In this document: positions 25,356 to 37,977 of the stretch, piece after piece | Layout: the number at the start of each line of letters is the position of its first letter | Position numbering within the stretch: position 1 is the stretch's first letter | Position numbers and translations under genes: made by a program | The notes under the pieces: generated by a model | The model's input: the letters and a program-made list of their open reading frames with translations, nothing else | What the model was told of the DNA's origin: nothing | Databases searched by the model: none | Source of the DNA: Aphrophora alni | Taxonomy: Eukaryota > Arthropoda > Insecta > Hemiptera > Aphrophoridae | Assembly: GCA_963513935.1 (NCBI GenBank) | Contig: OY740768.1 | Span: 64,150,786-64,214,785, forward strand | Length of the DNA: 64,000 bases | Reading direction: 5' to 3'

Positions 25356-26448
25356 TAGTAAATTGAAATGTTGAACACCTTTTAATAATATATCCTTGTG
25401 AGCTAAATTTTCTTTTCCAAATCATGTTTCCAAATCATGCAAAAAAATTTTTTTTCTTTTCCAAATTATAGGGGCCCAGTTTTTGTATATAGGACGACAT
25501 GGTTGGCCTGTTTGTTTTGATTAATTTGTTTGTTTGTTAGTTAGCAGGTCAACATGTTTGTTTCCTGATTTAGTTTTTTGTTAGGGTTGAGAAAACCGGA
25601 GTTGGGTTTTCCTCACCATGGGTCACCTTTTATTTACATATTTACTTTGCTACACCTTTTCTTAATACATCTTTCTTTGTACATCTTTTTTTTTTTGAAC
25701 ACTTATCTTATTTTGATGAAATTTTTTTTTTTACATAATTTTTTTTTGATTAATTTAAATTCCTTTTTTTTTTGGGGCACATGATACACATACATAAGAC
25801 CTTAAGTCAAACACCACATGCCCTGCCTTGGGCACTAAAACAATTTTGACTCCCCAACGTTTCATACTGTTTTTTTGTTTATTTTTCAAATGGATTATTT
25901 GTTTAGACCCTTCAAAATTCTTTTTTCTCACGGAAATTGTTAAGAGCCGTGAATAGTTTAAATTTCTCTTCGTATGGGAGAAGAGGAGTTTAAAAATAAC
26001 GACGCTGAGCATGATCTGACCTAAAAGGCTTCAGGAGTTTTTCTTTTATTTTTATTTATTTTTGTAATTAAATGTTAAGGTCGGCTCAGAGGATACTCCC
26101 CCCGTCTGAGTCCGACCTTTCCTGCAAGTCCTTAGTGCCATGCACTTTTCCCTCCCCTGGTCCCCGGAGTGGTCACCTCCACTTGGTTTCCCGAGGTGCC
26201 ACTCCACCCCTTTCCCCACGTACCTTAGAGTACAAAGTCAGTTCATGCACAGCAATGTCGACCTTTGCGTCACCCTTCAGCTCTTTCTGTCGGGGGCTTG
26301 ACCCAATGATAGGTGGGAAGAGCTGAGACGCTATAGAAATTTCAAAATTTAATAAGTAAATGCCGAAGGAGGCTACACCCTAGAGTGGTGATTATAAAAG
26401 CATTATGAAGCGTTGTTTCTATCAGGTGCCCCGTTTCAAAATTTTGCG

Positions 26449-26540
26449 GGAGGCCCTTCTGGCCCCTTCTTTAGAATCTTCTGGAGGCCCTTCTGGCCCT
26501 TTGCACCTTTTTCAAAATTTTGCGGGAGGCCCTTCTGGCC
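26449..26540 (+). repeat. Three GGAGGCCCTTCTGGCC repeats in LTR element
   Basis: The identical 16-mer GGAGGCCCTTCTGGCC occurs at 26449, 26483 and 26525; the first and third are each preceded by TTCAAAATTTTGCG. Each unit can form a GGCC/GGCC hairpin with a CTTCT loop. The array lies just before the polypurine tract. Confidence 0.9.
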
Positions 26541-26572
26541 TCTTTTCTGACTCCACCCTAACTCCGTCTTTC

Positions 26573-26585
26573 GGGGGGGGAGAGC
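26573..26585 (+). other. Polypurine tract
   Basis: GGGGGGGGAGAGC lies immediately before the 3' LTR, the position of the plus-strand primer in LTR retrotransposons. Confidence 0.8.
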
Positions 26586-28646
26586 TGTAGCATTTAAATC
26601 CAAAAAAGCACTTCCGCCATATAACTTAACTCATTTCGTAAATATACATTCTACTTTCCGTCGCTTGACAGATGCTGGCATCTAGCGGCCCGCTCCTAAA
26701 CCAAGCATCACCTGATACTTGAAACCAAAGTACATTTCGCCGGTCAAGCTAGCTTCTCGATTACCAGTCCACAGTCTACATGCGATAACAACATGGTCTA
26801 CATTCTTCATAACTCCGCTAGTTAAAAGTTTTCTTCTTCTCTCAAAATTACCGTCTTTCTAAAACATCATGTTAAATTACTAATTGTGCGCCTTAGTCTA
26901 ATAATCTGGTTCAAAAATGTTAAAATTAACCATCATTTTCTCGGTACTACCTCACGTGATCTGCGACAGGATTTACCAGGTATTTCAACCTTACAGATTT
27001 TGTCATATTATAAATTTTGTTAATTTTTAAAATAATTTGTTAATTATCATGTATTCTTTAAAATATGTATTTCATGTTTTATTCAATATTCTATTTCCTT
27101 TTGAAACTAAATGATTATAAAAATTTTCTTTTCTTAAAACATCATTTACAAAATCTTGCAAAGGCACATTTTACGTTTTGAACATTTTTGTGAAATAAGT
27201 GCAAACTAGTGTTGAACATTGAATGATCAGAATATGAACATGTCAAATATAAAACAATTGAGGAAGTTTCTTCTAAATCAGAAAATTTCGTTTTACAAGC
27301 TTTTGCAAAATCTTACAAGTCTTATACAAGCTTTCTTTTAAACAAAATTAAAATATATATAAATAGATTTATAATAATCTAAGAAGCTTTTAAGTACCAT
27401 CTTAACGAATTTCTGTTATACAATCAATTTTCTTTAATTTTGGCAAATAATCAGATATTTCTTTAATGATGAACATTAATGCTAAAACATGTCTGATTTT
27501 GTACAGACACTAAAAGAACATGTTTTTTGCTCACAGCTAATATGCTGGTAGGACAAATAGGAGAAATTGGAGAAATAAAGAAATTCTTGTCTCACATTGC
27601 ACAAACCAACGAAACATCCTAACAAGTTTCGTCCTGTTGGCAAAACACGTTTTTTTTGTATAACGTAACCTCACATTTTCAAGTGCATAAAAGTGATGTC
27701 TTTTTCTACAGCTGACTTTACAGAACTTTAACTAACTCATTTTGTATATGTGCCTAAATTTACTTTCGCAAATATGTGTTCCTTAAGACTATTTTCTAAA
27801 TGTAGACCTGTGTAGTTAATTATAAAATATATATATAAAACAATTATTGGGTGGAGCCTGCATGCAATTTTCGGTCCTAACAACCTCCAAGAGGTTAATT
27901 TCCAAATTAAAATAATTGACGTCAATTAACAAAATTTCAAAATTCTAAATTCCTTTTTTGTTTGTTTAAAATATATAAATTTATTTGGCCAATATAGTTT
28001 TTAAGAAATTTTTCAAACCAGTTATATTATGTATCTTTAGTTTAGTGATAAACATGTTAACTATAGATATGATTTTTGAACTTAAAATATCAAACTCTTT
28101 TATATTTTGTTAAATTCTGTAATTGTTTAAAAAGAAACTATCATCTTATAAACTAAAAAGGGGGGGATAAGTTTTTTTCTTTTTTTTGAATCTTTTGATT
28201 AAATTTTTTTTTATTATTATACTTTTACATTAAGGGCGTATAATCTTTTTTTTTTGATTAATTATAATTCTGTGAATTATTAAGCTGTGCTCATTGTTTT
28301 TTTGTTAAATTTTTGTAACTATAAATATACATATTAAAAGGGGGGATAAATTTTTAGAATCTGTTGATTAAATTTTTTTTTCTAAATTATTATATGTTAC
28401 AATTAAGGGCTTATAACTTTTACAATTTATGATATTGTTAATCATAAGTTTTTTTTATTGATGATTTGTGTCAGGATGTCTTTTGTTGTAAATGACAAAG
28501 TCTGAAGCGCCGAAATTTCCTTCTGCTTTCAATAAACTTGAGCCTTGTTAATTACTAAATTTGTCTTTGTCTTTTTTTATTTTTTCTTTTCAAACATTGT
28601 TACCATTTTGGTTCCGCCTTTATTAAATTTAAGTCCCCTGGTAACA
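26586..28646 (+). repeat. 3' LTR (2061 bp)
   Basis: A copy of the 5' LTR at a constant offset of 4169 bp with no difference noticed by eye. AATAAA lies at 28531-28536. It is followed by the target duplication ATTA. Confidence 0.95.
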
Positions 28647-28650
28647 ATTA

Positions 28651-31600
28651 AATGCAGAATGTGGTCTAGTTTTTACATCTCTGATATCTGCATTACATAA
28701 ATGAAAACAAAATGCAACAAATAGTCCTAATTACCTACAATATATTAGAGATTTGATTTAATAAAAAATATGGCTAACAAATCAATTACATTGAAAGTAA
28801 TTTGATAACTGTCTAAACACTCTTAGCACAGATGACTGACGTTTATGCCAAATAACAACACACATATTAAAACAAGTTCAACCATCACTCCCGTGTCAAC
28901 GGAATGGCCAGTCTTGGGTAATAACAAATCTATTATCAGATCACCTAGTTGAAGTTTTCAAACCAATCAGATGTATACAATTACAACTTCATGTCATAAG
29001 TTAGAGAATTTCTTCCCGCTTCATTATCACCCAAATCTATTACAGTATGAGAAGTTCAAGACACAATATCCATAATTAACTATTAGAAAATCACCTAGAT
29101 ATGATGATCTAAAATCTCCTGAAATTCTTAAACAATTATCTTATACTGGAATTCTTTTCTTAACATAAATATATAATTCAATTTTAATAATTACACATTT
29201 TCCAATCTAGTGGAAACTCTCAGAAATAGTTGTTTTTAAAACCTGAAAAACCGCCTCATAATTCTTCTTCATATTGACCTATAACTCTTCTCCTGGGTGG
29301 CTCAAAATTCTTCCAATTTTTGTAAAACATTATTTCATTTCAAATCACCAGTTTAGGTTTATAAAACATGACTCAACAACTTCCAAGAAGATGACATCAA
29401 CGAAGCTGGAGTAGAGTACTACTTAAACTCCTAAAATGTATTACAGTAACTATCTCTGAAGTGTTTCTACTGGGTAATAATTCAATTTTTACTTATTGCA
29501 TTGTTATCTCTTTTTTTATACTATTTGTTAATTGTCCATATTTTTTATAATTCCAAACAAAATAAATAACTTAATTTTCACCTCAAACAATAAAAATGAA
29601 CTATTAAAAACAAAAATTGAAAAATTAATCATACTCGTATTACTCTAATCTAACCGATACATTTAACATTGGATACTTGTATGTATGAATTCATTTATGA
29701 TGTTGAATCCATGAACAACTTAGGATTATAAGACCTAAAGACTTTTCAAAAATACATATTTAGGTCTAAAGATCTATCTCTCATGTTATTACTTTTATTA
29801 TTGGGGGAGAGGGATACCTCTGATATTGTTAAATCATCTTGAGAAAATTAAGGGAGGCTCAAAACGCATATTCCCATACAAATCTCAAAAATTTTGTTAT
29901 TATAGAACGCATAGATTTTTCCATTATCAAAATACTTTCTCCATCACAAAAAGTAATTCATTTTCATTTTTTAAAAAATCAACTGAACAAAAATGTAATA
30001 TTATATGAACGTATAGGCTATAAACAATTACTGTATAAATATTTTCATATATTAAACATGTTCTGAAGATGTCATTTTATATGACTTGAATAAAGATGCT
30101 TCTTTATAACTTTCAATAACGTCTTTAAGAGTTTCCTTTACGAGGTATCATTAATACCGAAGAAGCTTTCTGCTTTACAAGAATATAAGCTTTGAAATCC
30201 TCCAGTAAATCACAACTTGCTTGGCAAACAATGTTTTATGCTTTACACGCAGCATTGTATGTTAATGATTTATGACAGTAATAAGGAAGACAATTAGACA
30301 CATTCTTATGGAAATGATTGGTACGTATTTGTCACGAGACTTTGTTCAAGAAATTTCGTACGCACGCTCGCACAGTTACAGGAAAAAACAGAGTGTGATT
30401 AAAAGAAAAACGACAAACCCAGAAAAAAAATATATGTTTTTGATTAATACATCTTCTCTAAAATTAGACTAAACATTTTACAATATCAAAAACATATATT
30501 AAGCTAGCTGTGTGTTCTTTATATTCTAGTTGTAAATGCACCTTACTCGGTTGAAAAAAAAAGAAGAAAAAAAGTATTTATGTTCAAAAAAATAAAGAAA
30601 TCACTTCGAAAAATATATGCCCTAAATTGCTTCGTTTTCCATTTGTTATGTTTCTTAATAAGAATTTACAAGACTTAGTAGGAACTCTACTAAGATGAGT
30701 GCTTACATCTAAACTCCATGGTAACTCAGTGCTACATTAAAACACAGATTGTTTCGTCATACTTTATACTATTATTATAGTATACTATTTATACTATTCG
30801 TATTTAAATAAATATAGTATTATATTTATACTTTATACTGTTTGTATTGGTACTATTTCTTTTAAATGATAATTAAATTCTGAATATAGAACTTTTAATT
30901 TTTTCATTTTATACTTTAAAAATATAAAAACTTTATTAGACGCTTAACGTCGGAGAATGATTTATACATTTCAGAAAAACTAACTGATACTCTAGAACAT
31001 TTTTTTACCGTTAAAGGTTTAAAAACCTATAAGAACTATAAATTTCTGACAATTAATAGGGAAATAATTAAAGTTCGTATTAACATTATTCTTATGGAAT
31101 CCAGCTCTTAGCACCTTGAGATTAGATTGAAGTACGAAGTTTCAATTTCAAGGTATGAAGCTATAATTCTTCAAACAACTATTTCTAAATGGCAGCCATT
31201 TACAAGGTTCGATACTAAATATCTTGAATAGTATGTTACAAGAATTGCCAAGACATAAAATTGTTTGAATATTAAGGATAAAAAATGTATTTTTTTAATT
31301 TTTAAGGATAAGGTTTGATTATACTTTGACCTATGATAACAAGTTTTAAACCGTGTGATTAAGGTTACAAGAGCAAAACAAAATATCTTTTATACATTTT
31401 TAGTAAGGTTCAAGATATTTTACAAGCAAACTTATAAGTGGCCGCCATTATGAAATGGTTAGTTGAAAAGATATAACTTTTAGTTGAAACTTGCACACTA
31501 ATATTATGCCCATTAGTACGTAATTTGTAATATACATCTTCAACCCCTTTTGAATTATTTAAATGTTAAAAGAAAACCCGAATAGACGTTGGAAAATGAA

Positions 31601-32149
31601 ACATTTTAGAGTATTTATCTAATGTATTTTAAAATATTTATTTGGATTTCCTAAACACAAATTCTTACTATTTTGAATAAATAGAACAGATGATTCTTTA
31701 AAAATATTTATGAAATATATCGTAAATAATAAGAAAAGAAATTATAAAGAAAAAAAGTCGCAACTAATAAAGTAACGAGGACAAGAATTTATTGGATATT
31801 TACTACGAAAATTCACTCCGTTCGCCACCAACTTAATTTCTATGTTATTCTTATTTTAAGTTAATAATGAAATCAAAATGACCTTGATCAACGGGGAAGA
31901 CATGGGGGGGGGGGTAAAAAGTAAGTTTCGTAAAACTGTTCCATTAAAATTTAAGGTCTTCCATTTTATTTTTAAATAACAAACGTAATTAACGAATCGC
32001 TCTAACTACGAATAACAAACTTATTTGTTTTTTTATAAAATTTTTAGTATCTATGCCTATAGATTTGCTAATGAGAAGTCTCTTAAAGAATCTCCGACTT
32101 CCAATATGAAATGTCTACAGACCACACCAATAGGAGTATCGTGACACTA
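28651..32149. other. Non-coding AT-rich sequence
   Basis: No gene recognised. Short frames such as 30272-30472 lack family resemblance and splice context. The region near 31120-31460 contains the phrase AATGGC(A/C)GCCAT twice, a fragment common in dispersed repeats. Confidence 0.6.
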
Positions 32150-33015
32150 TTTTTAAGGTCCATATGACCCTTGGAAAATCCAAGGACCCTTATAATTTCA
32201 AATGCGTGTCAACCTGTAAGTCGTAACCAGACAAGAAAATAAATCCTATATAACACAAACTTTGTATTCATATTCTTTGTATTGTCCCATATATAAGAAA
32301 AATATAATGGTAGCCAAAAAATATGACCTTGGAGTAGTTAAGGGACTGAAAAAAATTTCAAACATTTGTGAGGAGTATCAAATAAAACTAGAAGTTATTC
32401 TGATTAGGAATATAAATGTTTATTTGATGAAACATTTAATATTGCTGGTGCTAAACCAAATTTAAAGTTTCCGATATCATGTCCTTCCCTCCTCTAACTT
32501 GAATAAGACCTGAAAAATCTTAAAAAAATATACCTGAAAATAAATTGCAGTGGGTAAGACATATTATAGTTTTTTGTATGATAATGTAACTTAATTTAAC
32601 CACGCAATGAGAAATGCGTAGCGTATAAGCTTTAAAAGCAGTTTTTGTGAGAAGTGAGACAAACACTTCAATAGAAATAAAAAAGATGGATTGCATTTTC
32701 ATTGATTTCTCTTTATTGGGGCCCGTAAGTAAAACCAAGACGCGTGTGGGTTTGTCTGTAAGTCGCAACCCGTCTACACAGACAAGACTATAAATCATAG
32801 ATATTTCAAACTTTGCATTTATATTCTTTGCTTTGTCCCATAAATAGGAAAAATATAGCAGTAAACAAAAAAGACGTTGTAGTTAGGGGCAAAAACTATC
32901 GAGTTGAATTGTTGTTTGAAATATTATGTGTGGAGTATCAAATAAAACAAAGAGAACATTCTGATTACAAATATGAATGTTTATTTGACGAAATAATGAA
33001 TATGTTGAAGGTATG
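32150..33015. repeat. Diverged direct repeat pair, about 310 bp
   Basis: Segments at about 32150-32460 and 32700-33015 align in the same orientation. Shared phrases include CTGTAAGTCG(T/C)AACC, ACTTTG(T/C)ATT(C/T)ATATTCTTTG, TTGTCCCATA and GAGTATCAAATAAAAC, then AATGTTTATTTGA(T/C)GAAA. Both have open plus-strand frames in different registers, so conservation is at the DNA level. Confidence 0.7.
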
Positions 33016-33404
33016 CTGCTTAAAAGACTTCGACTTTATAAAAATAACTATCCCTAAATCTCTATTAAGTCATTAGTTATTACTAAGTGCAATGTGTGGT
33101 TTTACTACACGCTTGAACTTTTTATTTGTTAACATACAAGTTTGTTAGTAACCATTTAACAGTCGCAATTTTGTCAGATTGATATGTAAGCTAGGCATGA
33201 CAAATTTGTTTATACTGTATTGTATTTTACAATTCACTCGCGTACCGTAATTTTATCCTCTTATGTTACTTTGAAACTATTCAAATTATTTGGCGATTTT
33301 AATGAATTCAACATTTAAGGTGACTTTTTAATTAATTTCTACTTTTTGACCGATAACTCCCCTCCCAAACCCACATTTTTTAGGAGATGGTAATATGTTT
33401 GTAT

Positions 33405-33510
33405 TCATAAATGTTAGTAAAATTTGATAAAATTGTTAAAGCCGATTTTGAGAAAAGTTAAATCCATTTATGAATACGAAAAAATGTCTGGAGATATAAC
33501 AGAAACATAA
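33405..33510 (+). repeat. Dispersed repeat copy
   Basis: ATGTTAGTAAAATTTGATAA, then TTAAAGCCGATTTTGAG, then AAAATGTCTGGAGATAT. A related order of phrases recurs at 55795-55925, and part of it near 58245-58330. Family unknown. Confidence 0.5.
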
Positions 33511-36500
33511 TCATATACCAAAAATGAGCAAAATCTATACAAGTGTGTTTAGATTATAGCTCAGTTCATATACAGATAACACAAAATTGATTTTTGAGTA
33601 GACAAAGATCCTCAAAACTAATGTTCCTGCGGGTTAACTAAACATCTCTAAGTGGATTTAGTTTACCTTTACAACGTTTCTATAAACTCCGTTTATGTGG
33701 GAAAGTAAAAGCGATTCCTAACTGAGGCATTTCTAGCAACTGAGCAAGTTGCGCAAGATACAACTTTGAAGCTTGGAGGATTACTGCAATAAATAGAATA
33801 GCCAGGTGAATCTTCATAAATTTAATTTTGGAAATGAAGGTAAGCTTAATAAAAAAGAAAGGTAGTGGTACAAAGGGGGGAAGAGAGAGAGATGAAAGTA
33901 ACGAATAATTTTAAGGACTTGGGAATGAATTTACATCGCCTCTATCTTCAAGCGACAACTTTAAAGTGAAGTCCTCGACAGCCAAAGCAGCTATTAATTC
34001 ATTTATTTTAAACGGTAAAGTCCACTTCTCAGATAAATTAGTAACATTTAATGCAGTTGCAAGAACAATTTTGTGTTTTGCGGCGTAAGTGTGGTGGTTA
34101 AAGGAGTATTAAAATATTTAAAAAGTTATGAGGTTTTTCACAAAAATGAATTTAATTTGTCATAAATTCTCCAAACTATCGTTTATTCTTAGAAACTAAA
34201 CTATCTTCCATACGATGTCCGTTTAAATACATTTTCTGTATTTAAAGTGTATTCAGCGTGCTTTCCAACTGTGTCAGAATAGATATCCAAATATTTTACT
34301 AAACGAAGTGATAAATAAACAGGTGTACTTCTATAACAGTTAAAAGAATGTATGTAATTTAATTCAGAAGAAGAAAAAAAATTTTGTGACAGAATTTCCA
34401 TATTAATGATGTCGTTAGTAAATTAAACCATTGTTTAATAACTAAATATAAATCCGAGCCAGAAAATATTGCAAATCGGCCTGGCAATGTAGATTTAATT
34501 AATTGAAGAATTCAATTATTGACTTAACATTCTGTATTTATTTATAAAGACTGGAACTCCTCCAACAGTTGTGTGATCATTAAGTGTTTTTGACTCAATC
34601 AAGATAATTCAGTTTTTTTTTCTTTTTAAAGAATTATTATATTTTTGCGTACCTGTATTTTCAGTTTGTTTTAATAAAATAAACTTATTATTATTATTAT
34701 ACAACTTGGAATTCGACATCAATGTGAATCTGGTACGCTTGTGTAAATTCCAGTTTTAGAGAGTTATAAATTCTGAGTTATAGCAAATAGTTATTGTTTT
34801 CATCCAATAAATTGTATCAAAAAAGCTGAGCAATACACCTAAAATACAACTTTACCACGACTTCTAATAATAAAGAATTAAAGCATTAAACTCCGAATAC
34901 TTAATAATTGGTATTTATAGTTTCTAAGTAAAACTTCTAGAATAGCGAAAGTAAGATTTGATCACAGTTACATAAAAGTGTTTCGGTTAAAAACCACTGA
35001 GATTTTCCGTGCAATACAACTTGACATTTGATTACTTTCCACAGTCACGTAAACGCTGTACGATAGCGACGCACTGCGTCTCCCTACGGGTTATAATGCA
35101 TTAATGACTACATTAACCATGTATTGTACCCGTATACACTTAGAGAATCAAGTCTATTATTATCATAATATACGAGTTTAAACATTTGAAATAGTATATT
35201 GTTGTTATTGTAAACGGGCAGTTTTATTGATCCAACTAGATATAATTTGCAAGCTTAACTATCGTCTGCAGTATTAAATTTGTTAGTTAATTTATTACAT
35301 ATTAGATAAATGTAATGATGTAATAATTAAAAATCTTCAGGGACTCACTTATAATAAATACGATACGGGCGTCTCAAACCTAAGGGATCCTAGCTGGATC
35401 TACACCTTTTCCATGTAGTCTTGAGTTAGATTCCTCTCTTTCATCTTTCCCATCAGATCTCTCTTTATCAACTCTTGTTATTTTCCAACCCTGAAGCGAT
35501 TATTAGAATATGCAAGGAAATTTATTTTATGTTCTTTTCTTCCCTTCTTTTTAATGATCCAAAGATTTTTCGCTTTTAAAACAAGAAGAGAAAATCTGTA
35601 GGTAGTAAAAAAATTTAACTCAATGTTTTTTGTGAAAATTTAAGATTTTATGGCACGTTAATAATTATTACGTCAAGTGAGAAAGGTCCCTTATTGTAAA
35701 TATACCTTGGAGGTCGGAGGTTATATTAAAGCCCCTTAATTAGAGAAAGGGGTCAGAAATTTTAAAATTACACAAGTCGACAGGTAAACATGTAAGTGGA
35801 TCTTGCATGTATACAATTCGTTTGCCTAATAGTCTATTTTTTTTAACAAGTTGGTGAGGGTCATCATGATACCCTTCCACATATAATGTAATCTACTCTG
35901 AAAATATATGTGAAGACGCAGCCGCACAGGTAGAGTAGTGGGTCATTTGGTGGGGTAGGAAGGGGTACAGCTGTCAGTTCGCTACTAGCCTGCTTGCATA
36001 CATTCGGCCGGTTAGACATTCACTTCAAATTACGTTTTATTAACCGTAGAACAACTAGGCTGCTCTTCCATAATATTAACAACAACAATGGATACTACTT
36101 CAAACAGATAAACAAATAAAATGTTTTTGGAAAGAGTGATACCGAACGCACACACTGAGCACTCCCACTAGACTGAAGCTGCTGTCGCATGCGCACAGAC
36201 CTCCCTTACTCCTGCGCATCCACCCGGCTGCTTCTTCACATATATTTCCAGCAATACTTAGATTTACTTAATATTAACCGTATCTAGTACTCTCTTCGGG
36301 GGGACTCGACACCGATTGTCTTGGTGTACATAAAATAAACTGTCTAAAATCATTACTTTAGTGTTGGTAACACCGTCTAAAATCGACTGTGGAGTTGGTA
36401 ACATGGCGCAAGGAGCCGAACCATATAACTGTACAAATATTAAATTTCTTTGAAAGGTCATGGTCAGAAATAACAACATTTTGAAAATTGTGTTATTTTT
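33511..36500. other. Non-coding sequence
   Basis: No gene recognised. It contains one member of a diverged repeat pair at 35341-35570. The minus-strand frame at 34201-34401 has a mildly protein-like composition but no splice sites or family match. Confidence 0.55.
35341..35570. repeat. Dispersed repeat copy (pair with 60715-60930)
   Basis: Shares CTAGCTG(G/A)AT(C/T)TACACCTTTT, CCTCTCTTTC(A/G)T, CAACTCTTGTT and (G/A)CGCTATTA-like phrases in the same order with the segment at 60715-60930. An old dispersed element of unknown type. Confidence 0.6.
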
Positions 36501-36529
36501 TTCATCAGAGTTAGGATTGGTGGGGCTAC

Positions 36530-37795
36530 TTTTAGGATTGGTACCATTATACGAGGTGCGGCTACTTTTAGGATTGGTACATTATACGAGGTGCGGCTAC
36601 TTTTAGGATTGGTACCATTATACGAGGTTGGACTACTTTTAGGATTGGTACCATTATACGAGGTGCGGCTACTTTTAGGATTGGTACCATTATACGAGGT
36701 GCTGCTACTTTTAGGATTGGTACCATTATACGAGGGCGGGCTACTTTTAGTATTGGTACCATTATACGAGGTGCGGCTACTTTTAGGATTGGTACCATTA
36801 TACGAGGTGCTGCTACTTTTAGGATTGGTACCATTATACGAGGGCGGGCTACTTTTAGGATTGGTACCATTATACGAGGTGGGGCTACTTTTAGGATTGG
36901 TACCATTATACGAGGTGCGGCTACTTTTAGGATTGGTACCATTATACGAGGTGCGGCTACTTTTAGGATTGGTACCATTATACGAGGTTGGACTACTTTT
37001 AGGATTGGTACCATTATACGAGGTGCGGCTACTTTTAGGATTGGTACCATTATACGAGGTGCTGCTACTTTTAGGATTGGTACCATTATACGAGGTGCGG
37101 CTACTTTTAGGATAGGTACCATTATACGAGGTTGGACTACTTTTAGGATTGGTACCATTATACGAGGTGCTGCTACTTTTAGGATTGGTACCATTATACG
37201 AGGGCGGGCTACTTTTAGGATTGGTACCATTATACGAGGTGCGGCTACTTTTAGGATTGGTACCATTATACGAGGTGCGGCTACTTTTAGGATTGGTACC
37301 ATTATACGAGGTTGGACTACTTTTAGGATTGGTACCATTATACGAGGTGCGGCTACTTTTAGGATTGGTACCATTATACGAGGTGCTGCTACTTTTAGGA
37401 TTGGTACCATTATACGAGGGCGGGCTACTTTTAGGATTGGTACCATTATACGAGGTGGGGCTACTTTTAGGATTGGTACCATTATACGAGGTGCGGCTAC
37501 TTTTAGGATAGGTACCATTATACGAGGTTGGACTACTTTTAGGATTGGTACCATTATACGAGGTGCGGCTACTTTTAGGGTTGGTACCATTATACGAGGT
37601 GGGGCTACTTTTAGGATTGGTACCATTATACGAGGTGCGGCTACATTTAAGATTGGTACCATTATACGAGGTGCTGCTACTTTTAGGGTTGGTACCATTA
37701 TACGAGGTGCGGCTACATTTAGGATTGGTACCAATATTCGAGGTGCGGCTACTTTTAGGGTTGGTACCATTATACGAGGTGCAACTATTTAAACG
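36530..37795. repeat. 36-bp minisatellite, about 34 copies
   Basis: The unit is 36 bp, centred on TTTTAGGATTGGTACCATTATACGAGG shown in two parts: TTTTAGGATTGGTACC and ATTATACGAGG. A 5-base slot then varies among five forms (TGCGG, TTGGA, TGCTG, GCGGG, TGGGG). Because 36 is divisible by three and the unit lacks stops in several frames, long frames appear on both strands: minus 36464-37813 with a TSYNGTNPKSS-type 12-residue repeat, minus 36568-37770, and plus 36591-37808. There is no signal for translation and the frames overlap each other, so I call this a minisatellite, not a gene. One copy has a single-base deletion near 36580. Confidence 0.93.
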
Positions 37796-37977
37796 CATGA
37801 GCATGTGAATCACGTGGCTGACATTTGTAATATTTAACCTTGAAGCTTCCTGTAATAGAATTAACGATACTCGTTTCGCCCTGGACAGTCAATTTAGTTT
37901 ACATTCAGACATTGTGAATGGACGTCGTTAGGTGTTTGCCTACTTTATTCTTTGGAACGGGTTATTTTTTGTTCAAC

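Larger units (their letters stand above)
24500..26572 (+). other. LTR-element internal region lacking gag/pol
   Basis: The region is mostly T-rich and A-rich homopolymer-like sequence with an (AT)n run at 24821-24848, then a GC-richer stretch at 26080-26560. No reverse transcriptase, integrase or zinc-knuckle motif is visible in any frame. A small plus-strand frame (25191-25355) and a GGCC-hairpin repeat (26449-26540) are listed separately. Confidence 0.8.
22413..28650 (+). mobile_element. Complete non-autonomous LTR retrotransposon
   Basis: Two direct repeats of exactly 2061 bp (22417-24477 and 26586-28646), each starting TGTAGC and ending GTAACA (TG...CA), flank a 2108-bp internal region. 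The element is bordered by ATTA at 22413-22416 and 28647-28650, a 4-bp target duplication as in Ty3/gypsy-like insertions. A primer-binding site follows the 5' LTR and a polypurine tract precedes the 3' LTR, so the orientation is plus. The internal region encodes no gag, protease, reverse transcriptase or integrase. It must have been mobilised in trans, like LARD-type derivatives. The repeats appear identical on visual comparison, implying a recent insertion. Confidence 0.95.

Noticed and set aside
34201..34401. Minus-strand frame with LRLVKYLDIYSDTVGKH as the missing myosin N-terminal exon
   Set aside because: It lacks the VNPF motif and credible splice sites, and does not lead into EYVFQYHG in register.
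36530..37795. CRISPR-like array
   Set aside because: Repeats are directly adjacent with no unique spacers and the DNA is eukaryotic.
36464..37813. 449-residue minus-strand open frame of 12-residue repeats (NGTNPKSS type)
   Set aside because: It is the translation of a 36-bp minisatellite. Overlapping long frames exist on both strands, the start is arbitrary and a 1-bp deletion shifts it at one end.
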